Positions 22,001 to 34,488 of a stretch of DNA of 64,000 nt are shown here, one piece after another. The stretch lies in the NCBI GenBank assembly GCA_019914945.1, contig CM034101.1:15015188-15079187 (forward strand). Direction: 5' to 3'. The notes below the pieces were generated by a model, which worked only from the letters and a program-made list of their open reading frames with translations, made no database searches and was not told the DNA's origin. The position numbers and the translations under genes are program-made. The stretch comes from Typha latifolia (Eukaryota; Streptophyta; Magnoliopsida; Poales; Typhaceae). Every line of letters begins with the position of its first letter. Position 1 is the first letter of the stretch.

Positions 22001-23970
22001 ATTCAACTAAAGAAATAGATAATTCCTATCACATGTAAAAGTAGAGTAAGGCCTCATAAGAATCTGTTGTTTGTGAAGGTGATACCACTTAACTCATAAG
22101 CAACCTTATTCTTGGCACTACAGTTACAGCAATACATGAAGAAGTTATGCCAATACAGATACTTATTTCTTTCTTTTTTTAAAACACAAAATTCCTTTTA
22201 AACCAAGTAGCAAATGGTCTTTGTCTTTGTAGAAAAAAGCTAAATGCAATAGGCAGAATGTCATAACTAGGAAACATAGAACTTCTACCACTGAAAACAA
22301 AGAACCATAACTACTGTTAAAGTGAAAATAATCACTAATTAAGTTTGGCTATCTATTAACATAGATTTCATCACCTTGATAGACACTTAAACAAGCATTT
22401 AGCTTGTTTCAGAGGCGTTTTGACAGCTCATCTATATAGTAATAAATCTTAATGTAAGTAGTAGAAGCAATTCATAGCTAAATGATATACCACTGGCAGA
22501 CCTCCCTGGTGTGAATAGAGGCCTTGCACTCACCTGAAAAGACATACTTTCACAGGTGAAACCCTAAGAACTGAAGGGCTAGTGATTGACATTGTGTAAG
22601 GAACTTCACATGAGAATAGCTTTGTTGCAATGACGTTGTCAACAAACCTACTCGATTATCAAACCTCTAAATTCTAATGCAAACTCTTTGATTTACTAAC
22701 AAGGATCTAGGATCTCAGTGAGCTTATCCTACAATAGAGTTTAAAGCCCATCGTGTTAAACCAACTTAGCGTGTCCTGAATATTACAATAACGAATTAAA
22801 TTCCCTGCAGCCACAGGGTTCCCATCAGGAAGCAAAAGGGAGGCTAATGAGTACCTTCTGAGCATACAAATTTGAGAGGATATCCGCAACCCTAAGCCCT
22901 TCTGACTTTCTAAATGAAGCAGACTCCTGGGGTGAGGCATCCACTCTTCTTGGGGACGGAGGCGGCAAAAAGTTCCTAGTCGGATCCGAAAGGTTGGGTG
23001 TGTGATGCACCTGGCTGTTCCCACTTGCCGGCTGCGGTATACTCACAGGTGCCGTCTCTGACCGCAACCGTGACTGCGGATAGTTAACCCCAAATGTTGG
23101 CGGCGATGGTGTTGGCGATAACCTATAAGCCATCTGTGGCGACGGGGTTGTCGGCGTTGGACTGAGCGGATGGTGCGACATCGGGATGCCAGTCCAGCTA
23201 TGAGGGCGCTGCTGAAACACCGGTGCGGAAGACGTCCGTGACGGCGGCCGAGCGGCGCCTCCCATCGGGAGCGAAGCCGGAAACGCTCGCAGAGGATCCG
23301 TCGTCGGGCTACCGACGTAATCGGTAATCAGCATGGGGGGCAAAAGCGAAGACACCTCCAAACTGAACTCCGCAAGGCTCGGCCGGTACTGCACTGATAC
23401 AGCGAGCTGCCCGAACACCGTCTCCACCGGGAAAAAGCTGTACAACCGCAATCCTGCCTCCTCCGCCCGCGTAAAAGGCTCAGCGAAAGAGGAAACTCTA
23501 TAGCTCATATCGTAGTTGTAAGCTTGATTGGATCCGCACAACATCCGAAAGACTCGATAAGCGGGGAGCAGGCGGAGAATGGAATAAAGCGACCGGAGTA
23601 GGATCATCAACTTGGAATAAGTCTTCTTGACAAGAAGGCCGCCGTATAAGTTATCCGGCAGCGCCGGGGTCTCGCATGTGGCGGTCCACCGCTCGACTAT
23701 GGCCTCGGGTTCCCCTGGGGCGTCTCGGGAGGAGAGGACGATGTCGACGAACAAGGGCTCCATGGGGTGGAAGCCGAGGTGATCCAAGGCGGGCAGCGGA
23801 TCGCCGAGAGAGAGGTGGAACCATCGATCTCGCTTCCGGTGGCGGCTAGGGTTTGGGCTGCCGCCGTGAATTTGGGGGACGCGGGCGGAGAGGATAGCGT
23901 GGAGGGTTTTGAGGTGGAATTGGGATAAGATCTGCTCCGTTGTCCGGGCGGACTCGGATTGGAGAGCCAT
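18971..23970 (-). CDS. ATG13: Autophagy-related protein 13 (ATG13)
   Basis: Three coding exons: 23970..22855, 21173..20995 and 19262..18971, totalling 1,587 bases and 528 residues. The chosen ATG at 23968-23970 gives MALQSESARTTEQI; an earlier in-frame ATG at 24003 lacks family support. Residues about 10-230 form the HORMA domain (QFHLKTLHAILSARVPQ, FHLSLGDPLPALDHL, the VDIVLSS strand, YSKLMILLRSLYSILRLLPAY). A long proline- and serine-rich disordered region follows. Exon 2 carries the plant-conserved GFKDGRDDSGRFSGVLSS, RSSSRLSMQDDLDD and CPFAVDDVD. Exon 3 encodes a helical end (AFEELQTYKQIKEILLSRSR). ATG13 is the regulatory subunit of the ATG1 kinase complex that starts autophagosome formation in the cytosol, and its disordered part is a phosphorylation target in the TOR pathway. 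At 528 residues it is near the short side for the family. Confidence 0.93.
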
Positions 23971-24002
23971 GGGTTGGGATAAGAGGGGTGGATAAGGTAT
24001 CA

Positions 24003-24480
24003 AGGCCTGGAATAGCGCGAAAGGGACTGGTCCTCCTAGCCGGGGCTGGGGCCCGAGGACGGCATAAGGGAGGGGGGGTAAGAGGGGATATCCGGATTAG
24101 GGTGGAAGAAAGCTAGAGAAGTCATGGTTGGAGAACAAGTCTGGGATAGAGGAATAGAATAACGGGAGGAATAAGAATTATTTTATCGACGAGGGAGGGA
24201 GGAGGAGGGAGAGCGTGGAGGAATGGGAGAAGGAATTGGAGGTAATCGGTCGCTTTTTTATATCGTCATTGGATATTAATATCGGGCTTATGTGTCGACG
24301 AGGATGGATTAAGATGAAACTGGTAAGGTTGTTAACTACTTAGCGTGAGGGTTTAGGAGTTTAAGATCAGTGGGCTTAGGTTATCATATATTCATATAGA
24401 GGAGATAAGCTTAGATAGTTAGATTAGTTGTAATTGCTTTGAAGAAATTTACAAGGAATGAAGATATTGAGAGACTGCAA
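24003..24480. other. Region upstream of ATG13
   Basis: Purine-rich leader-like sequence (24050-24240) precedes the ATG13 start on the minus strand. No TATA box is obvious and no other gene is seen. Confidence 0.4.
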
Positions 24481-24494
24481 GACTACGCATTGCA

Positions 24495-25165
24495 CGTAAG
24501 GTTAGAAATGGGCCCGGGATGGGCTTCAAAATTTGTTTGGGCTTTAGCTGGTTGGAGTGACATAACTCGGGTTTGCAGCTTGTTAAGCCCATCTTTCGCA
24601 CACAGCTCAGCAAAAAGAGCCTGGCCTAGTACTAGACTGATCAAACGGTCCAGCTCACCCGTGCTCGGCCCGGACCCGATTTAGGCCCGACCCAAGCTCG
24701 AACTAGGGCGGCATGGGCTCGTTCGGCCCGCCCGATCCGGCTCGAAAGCCCGCCAATTTGGTCCGCTCGTTTGGCTCGCAATTAGGCCCGCTCATTCTGC
24801 TACAATAGCCTGCCCCGTTCTGCTACCGTGAAAACCAACAAAAATTTTGGTATTGTACCATTTATATTTTTTTAAGCACACCTTTGAATATTTTTAAATT
24901 TTTTTATTTTAATTTTTTTAAATGGAGGAACATAAATACTTTTTAAAAAATAAACTAACGATAAAAAAATTTTAAAATAGCTAAAATGTGGGTTGAGCCG
25001 AGTGATTGGTGGGTCAAGCCGGCCCGGCTAACCCGATCTCTCATGGGACGATGACGGTAGCGGGCTAGACTATTCTAGCCCGGCTCGAGTGATTGGCGAG
25101 TCAGGCCGTAAATAAATACTTAAACCCGATTGACCTGAACCCGCCAAATAATTATGTCAACCTAG
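24495..25165. mobile_element. Degenerate GC-rich repeat, possibly a hAT-like MITE
   Basis: The left part holds AAATGGGCCCGGGATGGGC and many GCCCG/GGCTCG blocks. The right part holds mirrored GGGCTAG, GCCCGGCTCG and, in reverse, GGTTGACATAATTATTTGGC before GGGTTCAGG. AT-rich sequence fills the centre (24830-24970). The ends share only a weak AGGTTAGA/AGGTTGAC similarity. No transposase is encoded. Confidence 0.35.
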
Positions 25166-26692
25166 TACTATGTGGGCCCCTAGGAAATGCTTCTCTCCCG
25201 TCTTAATGTCTAGTGTTTCTCCCATCTTCACGGCATCAATTTCACCATTGTCGTCGTGCACACCTAGGCTAGTGGCCCTTGCCCAAGCATCGATTCCCTT
25301 ATCTTACCTCAAGATCCACTTAAATTGCAAGGGCTCCTCCTTCACAGCCATAAGACTTATCTCCCTCCAGTGTGTTTCATCTACGTATGTGGATGTATTT
25401 GTTTCATCTATTGACATTGCCACTGAACTCCGTCCCTCAGTGAGTTCGTGTTTCTGGTTAGCTCTAATATAAAGCTTCTTCCAGGACTCTTATTGGTCAT
25501 ATCTATAGTGGTGTACGGTTTTTGTCGTATCCGTCTGTTTGTATTGCTTAATAATGTATCTTGTTGTTGTAATCAATAATAAATTCGAGCAAAAAATGTT
25601 GTCCCCAAGTACCTCGTACGATTTCCCAACCTCTACCACTTGGAACTTTGACAACCCACTTTAAGGTGTCAGCCAACCAAATTAGTGATCTCACTGCCCT
25701 CAATTGTACCAGTTCCTCCTTTGGATGTTGCATGGATGGGGCCCATGCTCATAAAAAGGCTGTGAGTCGCGTATGGGCCACGTGGAATTAACCTTCTTTT
25801 CTTTCATAATTTCTGAGCCCACATGCTACGGATTGGATAATTAGGTGATCGGGTTGGCAATTAGTCCAGTCGTGTCGGACAAAGTTCAGGCCACCATATG
25901 ACTCATTTTATCAAATAACTTAAATATCTTATATTTAACTGAATCGTGCGGAGCTTAAATTTTTTTTAACCCTCTATAATTTTATTTCTATATTACTTTA
26001 GTTTTTTTTTTCCATGGTGTTTGACTAATTTAAAAATGATTATTAAAGATAAAGTTATAGTTAATTTGAATAGCTTCTCGACGCATATAAAATTATCAAT
26101 CGAATTTTATATAATAAAAATATAATAAATATGTATTTTTGTTATATTTTTATTTATTTAAATTTCAATTAGTAAATTATTTATAACTTTTCTTTTAACG
26201 AGTGTGACTGATAAATTAGTCAAAGTGACAAAAATAATTTAAAAAATAATAATTTTAGTTTGAATACAATCATAAGAATAAAATGACATAAATAATATCA
26301 AAAAGTATAAATATAATTTTTGCAAAAATAAATTATTCAGATTAAAAATTAATTATCAAATCATGGAATTTGCGGATTAAAAAAATATCAATTCACCACG
26401 TAGGACCCGTCACACTAATTATTAAATTAGCCCCTATATCCGGCGGGTTTTTCCATCAGATCTCGACGATTAACCACTAGATAAATGCTGGAAGAAATTA
26501 AATAAATAAATGTAGGGTGCTTAAAATAGCAAGAGCTGGGAGCATTTATAGGCTGGTCCATCTCCACTAATCCTCTCCCCGCGACTTCCGTAATGTTCTT
26601 TGTTGGACCAAATCCTGACCTTTGGAGCCATCCGACAATGATATGAAATAAAGTGGGAGAAGAAAACTAAAAAGAGTAAAGCAAAGACAAGG

Positions 26693-26694
<2 letters not shown>
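25166..26694. other. Intergenic region upstream of the PMT gene
   Basis: No gene supported. Short open frames at 25170-25470 and 25548-25733 resemble nothing I know. Bases 25890-26400 are very AT-rich, and the last 200 bases are a likely promoter. Confidence 0.4.

Positions 26695-26724
<30 letters not shown>
26695..26724. repeat. (GA)n tract in the PMT leader
   Basis: About 15 GA units, probably at or just after the transcription start. GA tracts are frequent in plant 5' leaders. Confidence 0.85.
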
Positions 26725-26727
<3 letters not shown>

Positions 26728-26964
26728 AAAAAAAAAGTTATCTCAAAGAACCCCTCAAGCCTCTTCTCCAAGATAACCAAAAAAATTCTTCTACAAAACC
26801 CACCATCATCAAGTTTTCTTAAGCTGAAATAGAGTTAACGAGAAAGGTTTGTGCTGGACTTCTCTTGTACAGAAGTAAAATACGAAAACAAGGCAACAAA
26901 TAAAGCAGACAACTACGAGAAAAGCAAAGTAGGGAGGTAGGAAGGCACTTCCTGCCTTGCTCAG

Positions 26965-27638
26965 GTATGCCCATACGGGTCTTTGCCACTGTTTACTACT
27001 ACTACTACTATTATTATTATTTTCCTCACCCTTTCTGATATTTTTGTCGGTTTGATAGATAATTTAGTCTTAAAGAAGATGGACGGATGGATCCTTTAAT
27101 TACTTTTTTATTTTATTTCTTTCTTTTAAAATTTTGCAGATAAATAGGTATTGGTTGTGGCAGTGTTTGGAGTATTGCTCTTGTCTTAAGCTTTTGCTTT
27201 GGTCTAGTAGTTTTCTCTCATTTCATGGTTTCTTGTCTTTAGGTACCTGCTGTTCTCTGTAGCGTTTGCTTAAAGTTTCCCCCTTTTTTCCTGGTGCTGT
27301 TCTCTTTTGGAATTTTGGGTCTCCCTGCTTTTGCTTGCAGTGCTTTATTTTGTTGTCGGATTTTGACATGATTTGTTTTGGAGTTTTAGGATTATAAACC
27401 ACTGTTCTGGTTGTTTATGTTCATTGATGAACTCTGCCACTGTTTCAGAGTATTAAGTTGGCCTTTTGATCTCTCCTCTCCTCATTAAGATCGGAACCTT
27501 TTTGGTGTAAAAGCCATAGAACTCTCTACTCTTGATGTCCTTATCATAGCTTCTTTCTTCCATGTATACACTTTCCAGGTTCCAGATCTGCGAGGACATA
27601 TTAGTTTCTTGTTGAAAGCTTCCATCTTCTACTTCCAG
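26965..27638 (+). other. Probable leader intron of the PMT gene
   Basis: Donor TCAG/GTATGC at 26964/26965 and acceptor TTCCAG/GTGCA at 27638/27639, five bases before the ATG. Intermediate non-coding exons cannot be excluded. Confidence 0.55.
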
Positions 27639-27643
27639 GTGCA

Positions 27644-30600
27644 ATGGCGAAAGATTACCCTGCATCTCCCAAGACCCATCAGTCGATGGAGTCAAAGAAG
27701 CACAGACTAACTTACATCCTTGGTGTTAGTGGCCTCTGTGTTCTCTTCTACATCCTTGGGGCTTGGCAGAACTCCTCTGTTCTCAAATCTAATCCCAACT
27801 CCAACATAGCCAAGGTTGACTGTGAATCCACCACCACGCCATCCGTTTCATCGTCATCTAGGCCAGCTCTCGATTTCGAGGCGCATCACCAGCTCAGCAT
27901 CAACGAGACGGCGGTGCTGATGGAGAAGTTCCCGCCGTGCGATCTCAACTTCAGCGAGTACACTCCGTGCCAAGACCGGACCAGGGGAAGGCGGTTCGAG
28001 CGGGCGATGCTGGCATACCGGGAGCGGCACTGCCCGGGGAAGGACGAGCTCATCCGGTGCTTGATTCCGCCGCCGCCGAAGTATAAGTACCCATTCAAGT
28101 GGCCTCAGAGTAGGGACTACGCTTGGTATGACAACATCCCCCACAAGGAGCTCAGCATTGAGAAGGCTGTTCAGAACTGGATCCAAGTGGAGGGTGATAG
28201 ATTCCGATTCCCCGGCGGAGGGACGATGTTCCCGCGCGGCGCCGATGCTTACATTGATGATATTGATGCACTCATACCACTAACCAACGGTAACATTAGA
28301 ACAGCACTTGACACTGGTTGTGGGGTGAGAATCCATTGCTTTCCCATGTTAAGATTCATGGCTTTATTGGTGTCTGTGGATTTCTTAGATGTTCGATCTT
28401 GTTTGACTCTTGTAGGTTGCCAGTTGGGGTGCTTACCTTCTGAAGAGAGATATTGTAACAATGTCTTTCGCACCGCGAGATACGCATGAGGCACAGGTGC
28501 AATTTGCTTTGGAGCGCGGAGTTCCGGCCATGATCGGAGTGATGGCAACGCAGCGGATGCCATATCCGGCTAGGGCTTTTGATATGGCTCATTGTTCTCG
28601 GTGCTTGATCCCTTGGTATGCTAATGGTAAGCAATCTATTTAGTAATCCAAAATGCATTATTGATCTGAAGTTGGTCGTCTGTCATTGTGGTATTATTGT
28701 AGGGTAACATTAAATTGATGTATTGGTGCTTATGTGCATGTCTCCATCAGAGGGTCTTTATCTAATTGAAGTTGATAGAGTTTTAAGACCGGGAGGCTAT
28801 TGGATTCTCTCGGGTCCTCCTATCAATTGGAAGAAGTATTACAAAGGATGGGAGAGGACAAAAGAGGATTTAAAGCAAGAGCAAGATAAGATTGAGGATG
28901 TCGCAAAGCGGTTGTGCTGGAAGAAAGTGATTGAGAAGGAGGACCTTTCAATTTGGCGTAAGCCAATCAATCATATAGAATGCATTAAGAGCAAACAGAT
29001 CTACAAGACCCCCCACATTTGCAAGAATGACAATTCTGATACCGCCTGGTATGAAGTTCATTAAATAACCTAGATTAATCTCTTATGACATTAAGGGAAA
29101 AAAAATCAATTCCTTATAAGTGTTATTATTTGATGTTAATAATTCACTATTAACTAAATTTATTCATGCTTTTGTGAATTTATGGTCTCCATAGGTACAA
29201 GAAGTTGGAGGTTTGCATAACCCCTTTACCAGATGTAAACAATGAAGAAGAAATTGCTGGCGGGGAATTGGCAAGTTGGCCTGATAGGGCAGTATCTGTT
29301 CCGCCAAGAATCACTAGCGGTTCTGTTCCGGGAATAAATGCAAAGAAGTTCGAAGTGGACAAGAACATGTGGAATGAGAGAGTGACATACTACAAGCATA
29401 TCATTCCACCTCTATCTCAGAGACGATACAGGAATGTGATGGACATGAATGCCAACTTAGGTGGGTTTGCAGCAGCTGTGAAGAAATATCCAGTATGGGT
29501 GATGAATGTGGTCCCTACTAATTCAGAGCATGATACACTTGGGGTTATCTATGAGCGCGGATTTATTGGCACGTACCAGGATTGGTGTGAAGCATTCTCG
29601 ACATATCCGAGAACTTATGATCTCATACATGCTGATGGGGTATTTAGCATGTATCAGGACAGGTAACTAAATATTCTGTCATCATCTTAATTTAATCTCT
29701 CTTTTTTCTGTCATCATCTCATACATGCTAGCCTTAATAATTAATGCATCTGATTAGCCTTGTTTGGCCACATAGTGTTAATGCATCTTTCCAGCCTTTT
29801 ACATAATCTCTGAAGTTCTAAATTCCTCTAAATACTCTTGCTGATGAGAAATGTTGTTCAAATAAAATTCTTTGCTTTTATATACTTGTCAAACATTTCC
29901 TTTTAGGTCCCTTGTTGCTAATTCTGTAGTTAGCAGTTATAGCTGATCACTAGTTGATTATCCACAGTGGCAAGTTGACAGTTTCTGAAAACATTTAGTC
30001 TTCCTCCAAGAGGAAGTAGCTTCTGCCCAAACATCATAGAAATTTCCTCTTTAATTGACTTTCTGTTCCCTTTCTACCACAGGTACAAAATATAAGTATT
30101 CATATTCACTAATTGCAGAAATCCTTCTATGTTTAATTTGGATGTGCAGTATGATGTTTAAAAAATCCTTGACTTATTACAAATCCTGAAAATCTATATT
30201 TTGCTGTATGTAATATATGTTGTCCTCCTTTTTTGAATGCAATGCAAAATTGTACTCCCTTGACCATAAAGTATTACTATAAACTGATAATGCACGAAAC
30301 TGATTCTGTTCTACTGACATTGAGAATAAGATCTCTGATAAAGTGATTACCCTTGTGTTGTCCGAATATTCCTTCTGACTTCTGAATTCTGTTTAATTTG
30401 AGGACTAATTTATAAGATAATTTCATGAGGTTCCTCTTGCCTTAGGATTAAAATTTGTCCAGTTTATTGTGTTCTTTCTTGCATACAAAGCTATTCCTGT
30501 ATTGACATGCATTCTGCTCACTATGTTCTCAAATAGTTTTGGCTAACTTTAGGATCCATCGGTAGTTATGTTTAAATGCACAATTGTTTCCCTTAACCAT

Positions 30601-31051
30601 ATATTATTCCATAAATTGAAATTATTTGTTGAACAATGTTATGCTTCCATCTTTCTTTGCATTCCCTTTTTGATGGATCCTATAAATCTCTACTAAGTTC
30701 GGTGAACAGCCACTAAAATACGATAGAACCGCTACTAATATTTGCTCAAGGGAAGAAAAGGAAGAAATATGAAGAAAATCTGAAACTGTTATTTTCAGCC
30801 TCTCACTGAATGGTGGTGATTGCAGGTGTGACATAACCTACATTCTATTGGAGATGGATAGGATATTGAGGCCAGAGGGGACAGCCATAGTTCGGGATAC
30901 AGTGGAGGTCTTGACTAAAGTTAAGGCGATAAGTGATGGAATGAGATGGAAGAGCCGGATCATGGACCACGAGAGCGGACCTTTCAACCCTGAGAAGATC
31001 CTTGTGGCTGTTAAGCAATACTGGACCGGCGAGCCCTCGACAGAGCAATAA
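27644..31051 (+). CDS. Probable Golgi methyltransferase of the PMT2 type (putative pectin methyltransferase family)
   Basis: Exons 27644..28324, 28416..28626, 28751..29048, 29195..29662 and 30826..31051 join to 1,884 bases, 627 residues, against about 616 in Arabidopsis PMT2 as I recall. It is a type II membrane protein: a short cytosolic N-terminus, one membrane anchor at about residues 22-41 ([20 protein letters not shown]) and a serine-rich stem. The first methyltransferase half follows with [32 protein letters not shown], the SAM motif LDTGCG/VASWGAY (from about residue 222) and [21 protein letters not shown]. The second half has [22 protein letters not shown] and MDRILRPEG. The family is placed in the Golgi and linked to methylation of pectin or related wall polymers. 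The exact substrate of this member is not established. All junctions keep frame, and no disabling change was seen. Confidence 0.93.
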
Positions 31052-31389
31052 TCTTCAGTCTTTTGTGCTGCAGTATCTTTCTCATTGGTGTCATCCATCA
31101 TGAGAGGCTGGCTTACTACTATTTAAGTGTTTGAGCCATATGTTTGTAATTTTAGAATTTACTTTCTGCTTTCATATCCCCTTTTCTTTTTCTCTCCTCC
31201 TCTACTTTTGATACCTGCTTTGAGTATCTGATTCTTTGTAACCCTGAAGAAAGAAAAGGGGTTTTAGTCTTTTAGATGGTTGGTGTGAGTTGGTTTGGTT
31301 GGTGATGCACAGAGAGCAGTAAAGAAGTGCAGAGTTTGGTGGGTTACCTTTTCTCCTAGCAATCAATTCAATGTAGGGTCAGGAAAGTT

Positions 31390-32295
31390 GTAACTAGTAT
31401 TCGTCTGGTATGAACTATTTGAATTATTTCATCCCTTGCCTGAAACTTCTATTGTACTTGATCCTTTTTGTCTCTTGTACTTTCCTTCTATTCCATTCCA
31501 AGAAAAACTTGGTGGTCCTTTTTGTCGGAAGTTAGCTTCCATAACTTACGGTGTTTCCTGTGGTGAAATGGACCAAAGTATTTTTGTCTTGCTTGTATAG
31601 TGCTACAACCTGCAAACCTTCTATAGCACTTATAAACATACCTACTAGAATCGGTAATTTAGATTTTATTATAGGACTGAAACGCAATTAATCAATAAAA
31701 ATAGCTAAATGATAAGAAGAAATACAATTGTATTGGAACTATAAAATATAATATTTAAAATATTTTTAAATAAACTAGTAATTCGACTAGAGTGGCTAAT
31801 CGGTTAAACCAATAACATAGTGACGTCCAAATTTGATAATTATACTTGTAAACCTAAGGACTTTGAATATTTCTCAAGAACAACGAGATACATCCCTACA
31901 TGAATAGGCTATCCGTAAAGTAGCTTAATTAAATGCAAGGTTGCAAATTATCCCTTTATAAATAAGATCATCACATAAATAGTGAATAATATCTACTAAT
32001 AACTTTGTTTATCACAATAAAAGCCAAATCTTTGAGATAGTTAATGACTAGAAAACAACTGTACAAAATTAAAGGTTCAGATAACCCAATGACATGATTA
32101 AAGAACTACACGAAATTATCAAGCCCAATACAAAGTAATATTGCCTTCTCATTTACACTTATTTTTCGTCGTCATCATCATTGCCTAGTTCTAAATTTCA
32201 GACCTAAAAACCCAAGAGGAGTCCTAAAATTAAAATAAAATTTTATATTAAAAAAAAACTTAGGAAAGAATTGACCAAACCCATCTACAGCTCTC
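31390..32295. other. Intergenic region between PMT and SAUR
   Basis: PMT 3' UTR on the left and SAUR 3' UTR on the right of an AT-rich spacer. The two genes converge. No further gene seen. Confidence 0.45.
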
Positions 32296-32586
32296 TCAAG
32301 CTTTGAAGCAAACAGCGAAGTGAGGTAGATGGTGAAGGCCATGATGCCGCCGGTGATGGCATCCCCCATCCTCCTCCCCATGGATCACGCCCTCCACGTG
32401 CCTGAAATAGTCCACGCTGCAGGGAATTACGATTGTGCCCTTCTGCTCGAAGCCGTACTCCTTCTCGGCCTCGTCGAGCAGCTTCGCGAAGAGGGGGTGG
32501 TTAAGGTGCACCAGCGGCACCACGAACCGCTCCTGCTCCTCCCCGTCCACCCCCACCCGAATCGCCACGTGTCCTTTCGGCGGCAT
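32296..32586 (-). CDS. SAUR family auxin-responsive protein
   Basis: 96 residues in one exon, from the ATG at 32584-32586 (MPPKGHVAIRVG). The frame stays open further upstream but only through a TTG, so this ATG is used. The SAUR core is complete: PKGHVAIRVG, an RFVVPLVHLNHPLFAKLLDEAE block, EKEYGFEQKGTIVIPC and VDYFRHVEGVI. The C-terminus is histidine-rich (HHRRHHGLHHLPH). Lack of introns and small size are typical. SAUR proteins are short-lived, and many promote cell expansion by inhibiting PP2C.D phosphatases at the plasma membrane. The very short N-terminus resembles the SAUR32/36-like type, but I cannot name the orthologue. Confidence 0.9.
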   Translation of the reverse strand: MPPKGHVAIRVGVDGEEQERFVVPLVHLNHPLFAKLLDEAEKEYGFEQKGTIVIPCSVDYFRHVEGVIHGEEDGGCHHRRHHGLHHLPHFAVCFKA

Positions 32587-32599
32587 TCTCAAACCAAAA

Positions 32600-34488
32600 G
32601 ACCGGGACGCGGAGGAGGAGGAGGAGGCAAAGAACTAACTTAAAAGTTTAGAAGGGCTCTTTTTGAGAGAAGGAAAACGATGGAGTTCAGAAACTCGAAG
32701 GGTTAGAGAGAGAAAGGCCAGGGGTCGGAGCCGGAGATGGCTAGGCGGAAGAGGGTGAGAGATGAATCACAGAGAGACGTCGGGAAATTGGACATGGCTT
32801 TGGAGTCCAAGAAGGAAGAAAGAAATTGTAATGAATCTCTAGATCAAAAGGTAGGAGATGGAGAGATGAGTATATATATATATATATATAATACGGCGGT
32901 TTGCTTTGCGTTTCTTTCGGGTTACGGTTGTTGCTTAGAAGAAGTGTATTAGGAAAAGGCTTTTGCGGCTCTTTTTGGGTTCAGAGTTCAGACGGTGCCG
33001 ATTCCGAAGCGGAAACGGCTTTGGTCTTCGTCAACGCTTTATACGCTTTATGGGCTTATGGGCTTATGGCTCTTCCGAAAGAATAATATATCTTTATTAA
33101 CACGAGGGGTCCCACCAAAGAGAAGCCACGTGTTGTGGGAGGGGAAGTACCTTCCAGCTTCCAAGTGGATGCAAAGGTGGCGTTGGGATTGACGTCATCC
33201 ATCTCCCAGGGATCTGGAACTCGGTCAAGAGGGAAATCGTAACGTGGAAGATTTCTCCAAGGCTGGGAAGTTCAAAGAAGAATACAAGTGGGACCAGCAG
33301 ATTAGTGGATGAGGAGATGCCACGGCGTCTTTTAAAAGCTGTACCCTGTTTCAACCGGGGCAGCTGGGTGCCGCGTCAATTCTCCCGCGTTGCCGACGGA
33401 TCGCGGGTAGTTGGAGTGCGTGGCACGTAACGACGCTTTCAAGGTTCTACCGTTCAACTAATCTTGGGTTTGAACTGGAAACGTGCAAAAAATAAAAAAA
33501 GAAGAAGAAAGAAAGTCTTCTCTTTAGTCTTTTTTGAATTAAATTTTTTTTTCAACTAATCCATAATAAACCAAAGCTCTATGATGTATGAAACTAAACT
33601 GTGTTTAAAAAAAAAGAGATTAATTAATAAAAAGATATGAATTTAATTCTCTTGTGAACAAATTTATACGTCGGATAGGAGTTATGTGGACTAACTCCTT
33701 TATTTAATCTATAATTAGAGGGTATTAATGTGACTAATTACTTCCGCGTAGTTCTCAAACGACCTTGTAAATAAAGTCGTAGAAGACTCGATATAAACTT
33801 TATATTATTCTTGGACTGAGGACAGCTGTACGCTTGTAACGTGTGGATGAAGCAAAGTGCACGTTATAATCTTATATTTAGATGTTATTCTAAACGAATC
33901 TTTGGCAAAGATTAGTATAAATGCATTTGTAATACGAGAGTCTTAGTAGCTCCTGAACAACTCCAACTCGATAAGATCTAGACATGAGCTCTTTGCTTTC
34001 CTTTGCTTTTTAGATGTTTTAAAGGTGCAATCTGCCCCCTTTTTTTTTGAAAGAAAAGAAAAAGAATTAAGTATAAGATTCAACTTAACAGTAGTAGTAG
34101 ATGCATGTCTACTTTTTCCTTGTATTGCAGGAAAATAAAAGTGCATAGGTGCATATAAACTGTTCCACTATTTTCTCTGTCACAAATGATTAACTATACA
34201 TGACTTGCCTGGCACCATAAACACCATAAATATGCAAACTTGAGGCGAAAGGAGTTTGTTTAGATTAAAGGAAAGGGATGTTGAGGTTTACAGATTTGAC
34301 AAAATTAAAGAAAGAAGGAAAGGAAATAGCTCGGAATATATATTGCTTGCAGATATTCACATTTTGAGAACCGGTATTGAACCCTTCTACATGCATTCTC
34401 TGCAAAATGAAAATGCCATGACCTGTGGGAATCCTAGCTCCTATATTGAATCACATGAATAAAACAATGAGACGAATTGTGATGAAAT
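32600..34488. other. Intergenic region between SAUR and the kinase gene
   Basis: SAUR promoter side (32600-33100), including a duplicated GGGCTTAT motif at about 33050-33066, then GC-richer sequence to 33430 and AT-rich spacer. No gene supported. The right end holds the 3' UTR of the kinase gene. Confidence 0.4.
32871..32891. repeat. (TA)n microsatellite
   Basis: About ten TA units upstream of SAUR. Confidence 0.85.

Noticed and set aside
27854..28186. Antisense open frame over PMT exon 1
   Set aside because: Shadow of a GC-rich exon; the sense frame is clearly the PMT protein.
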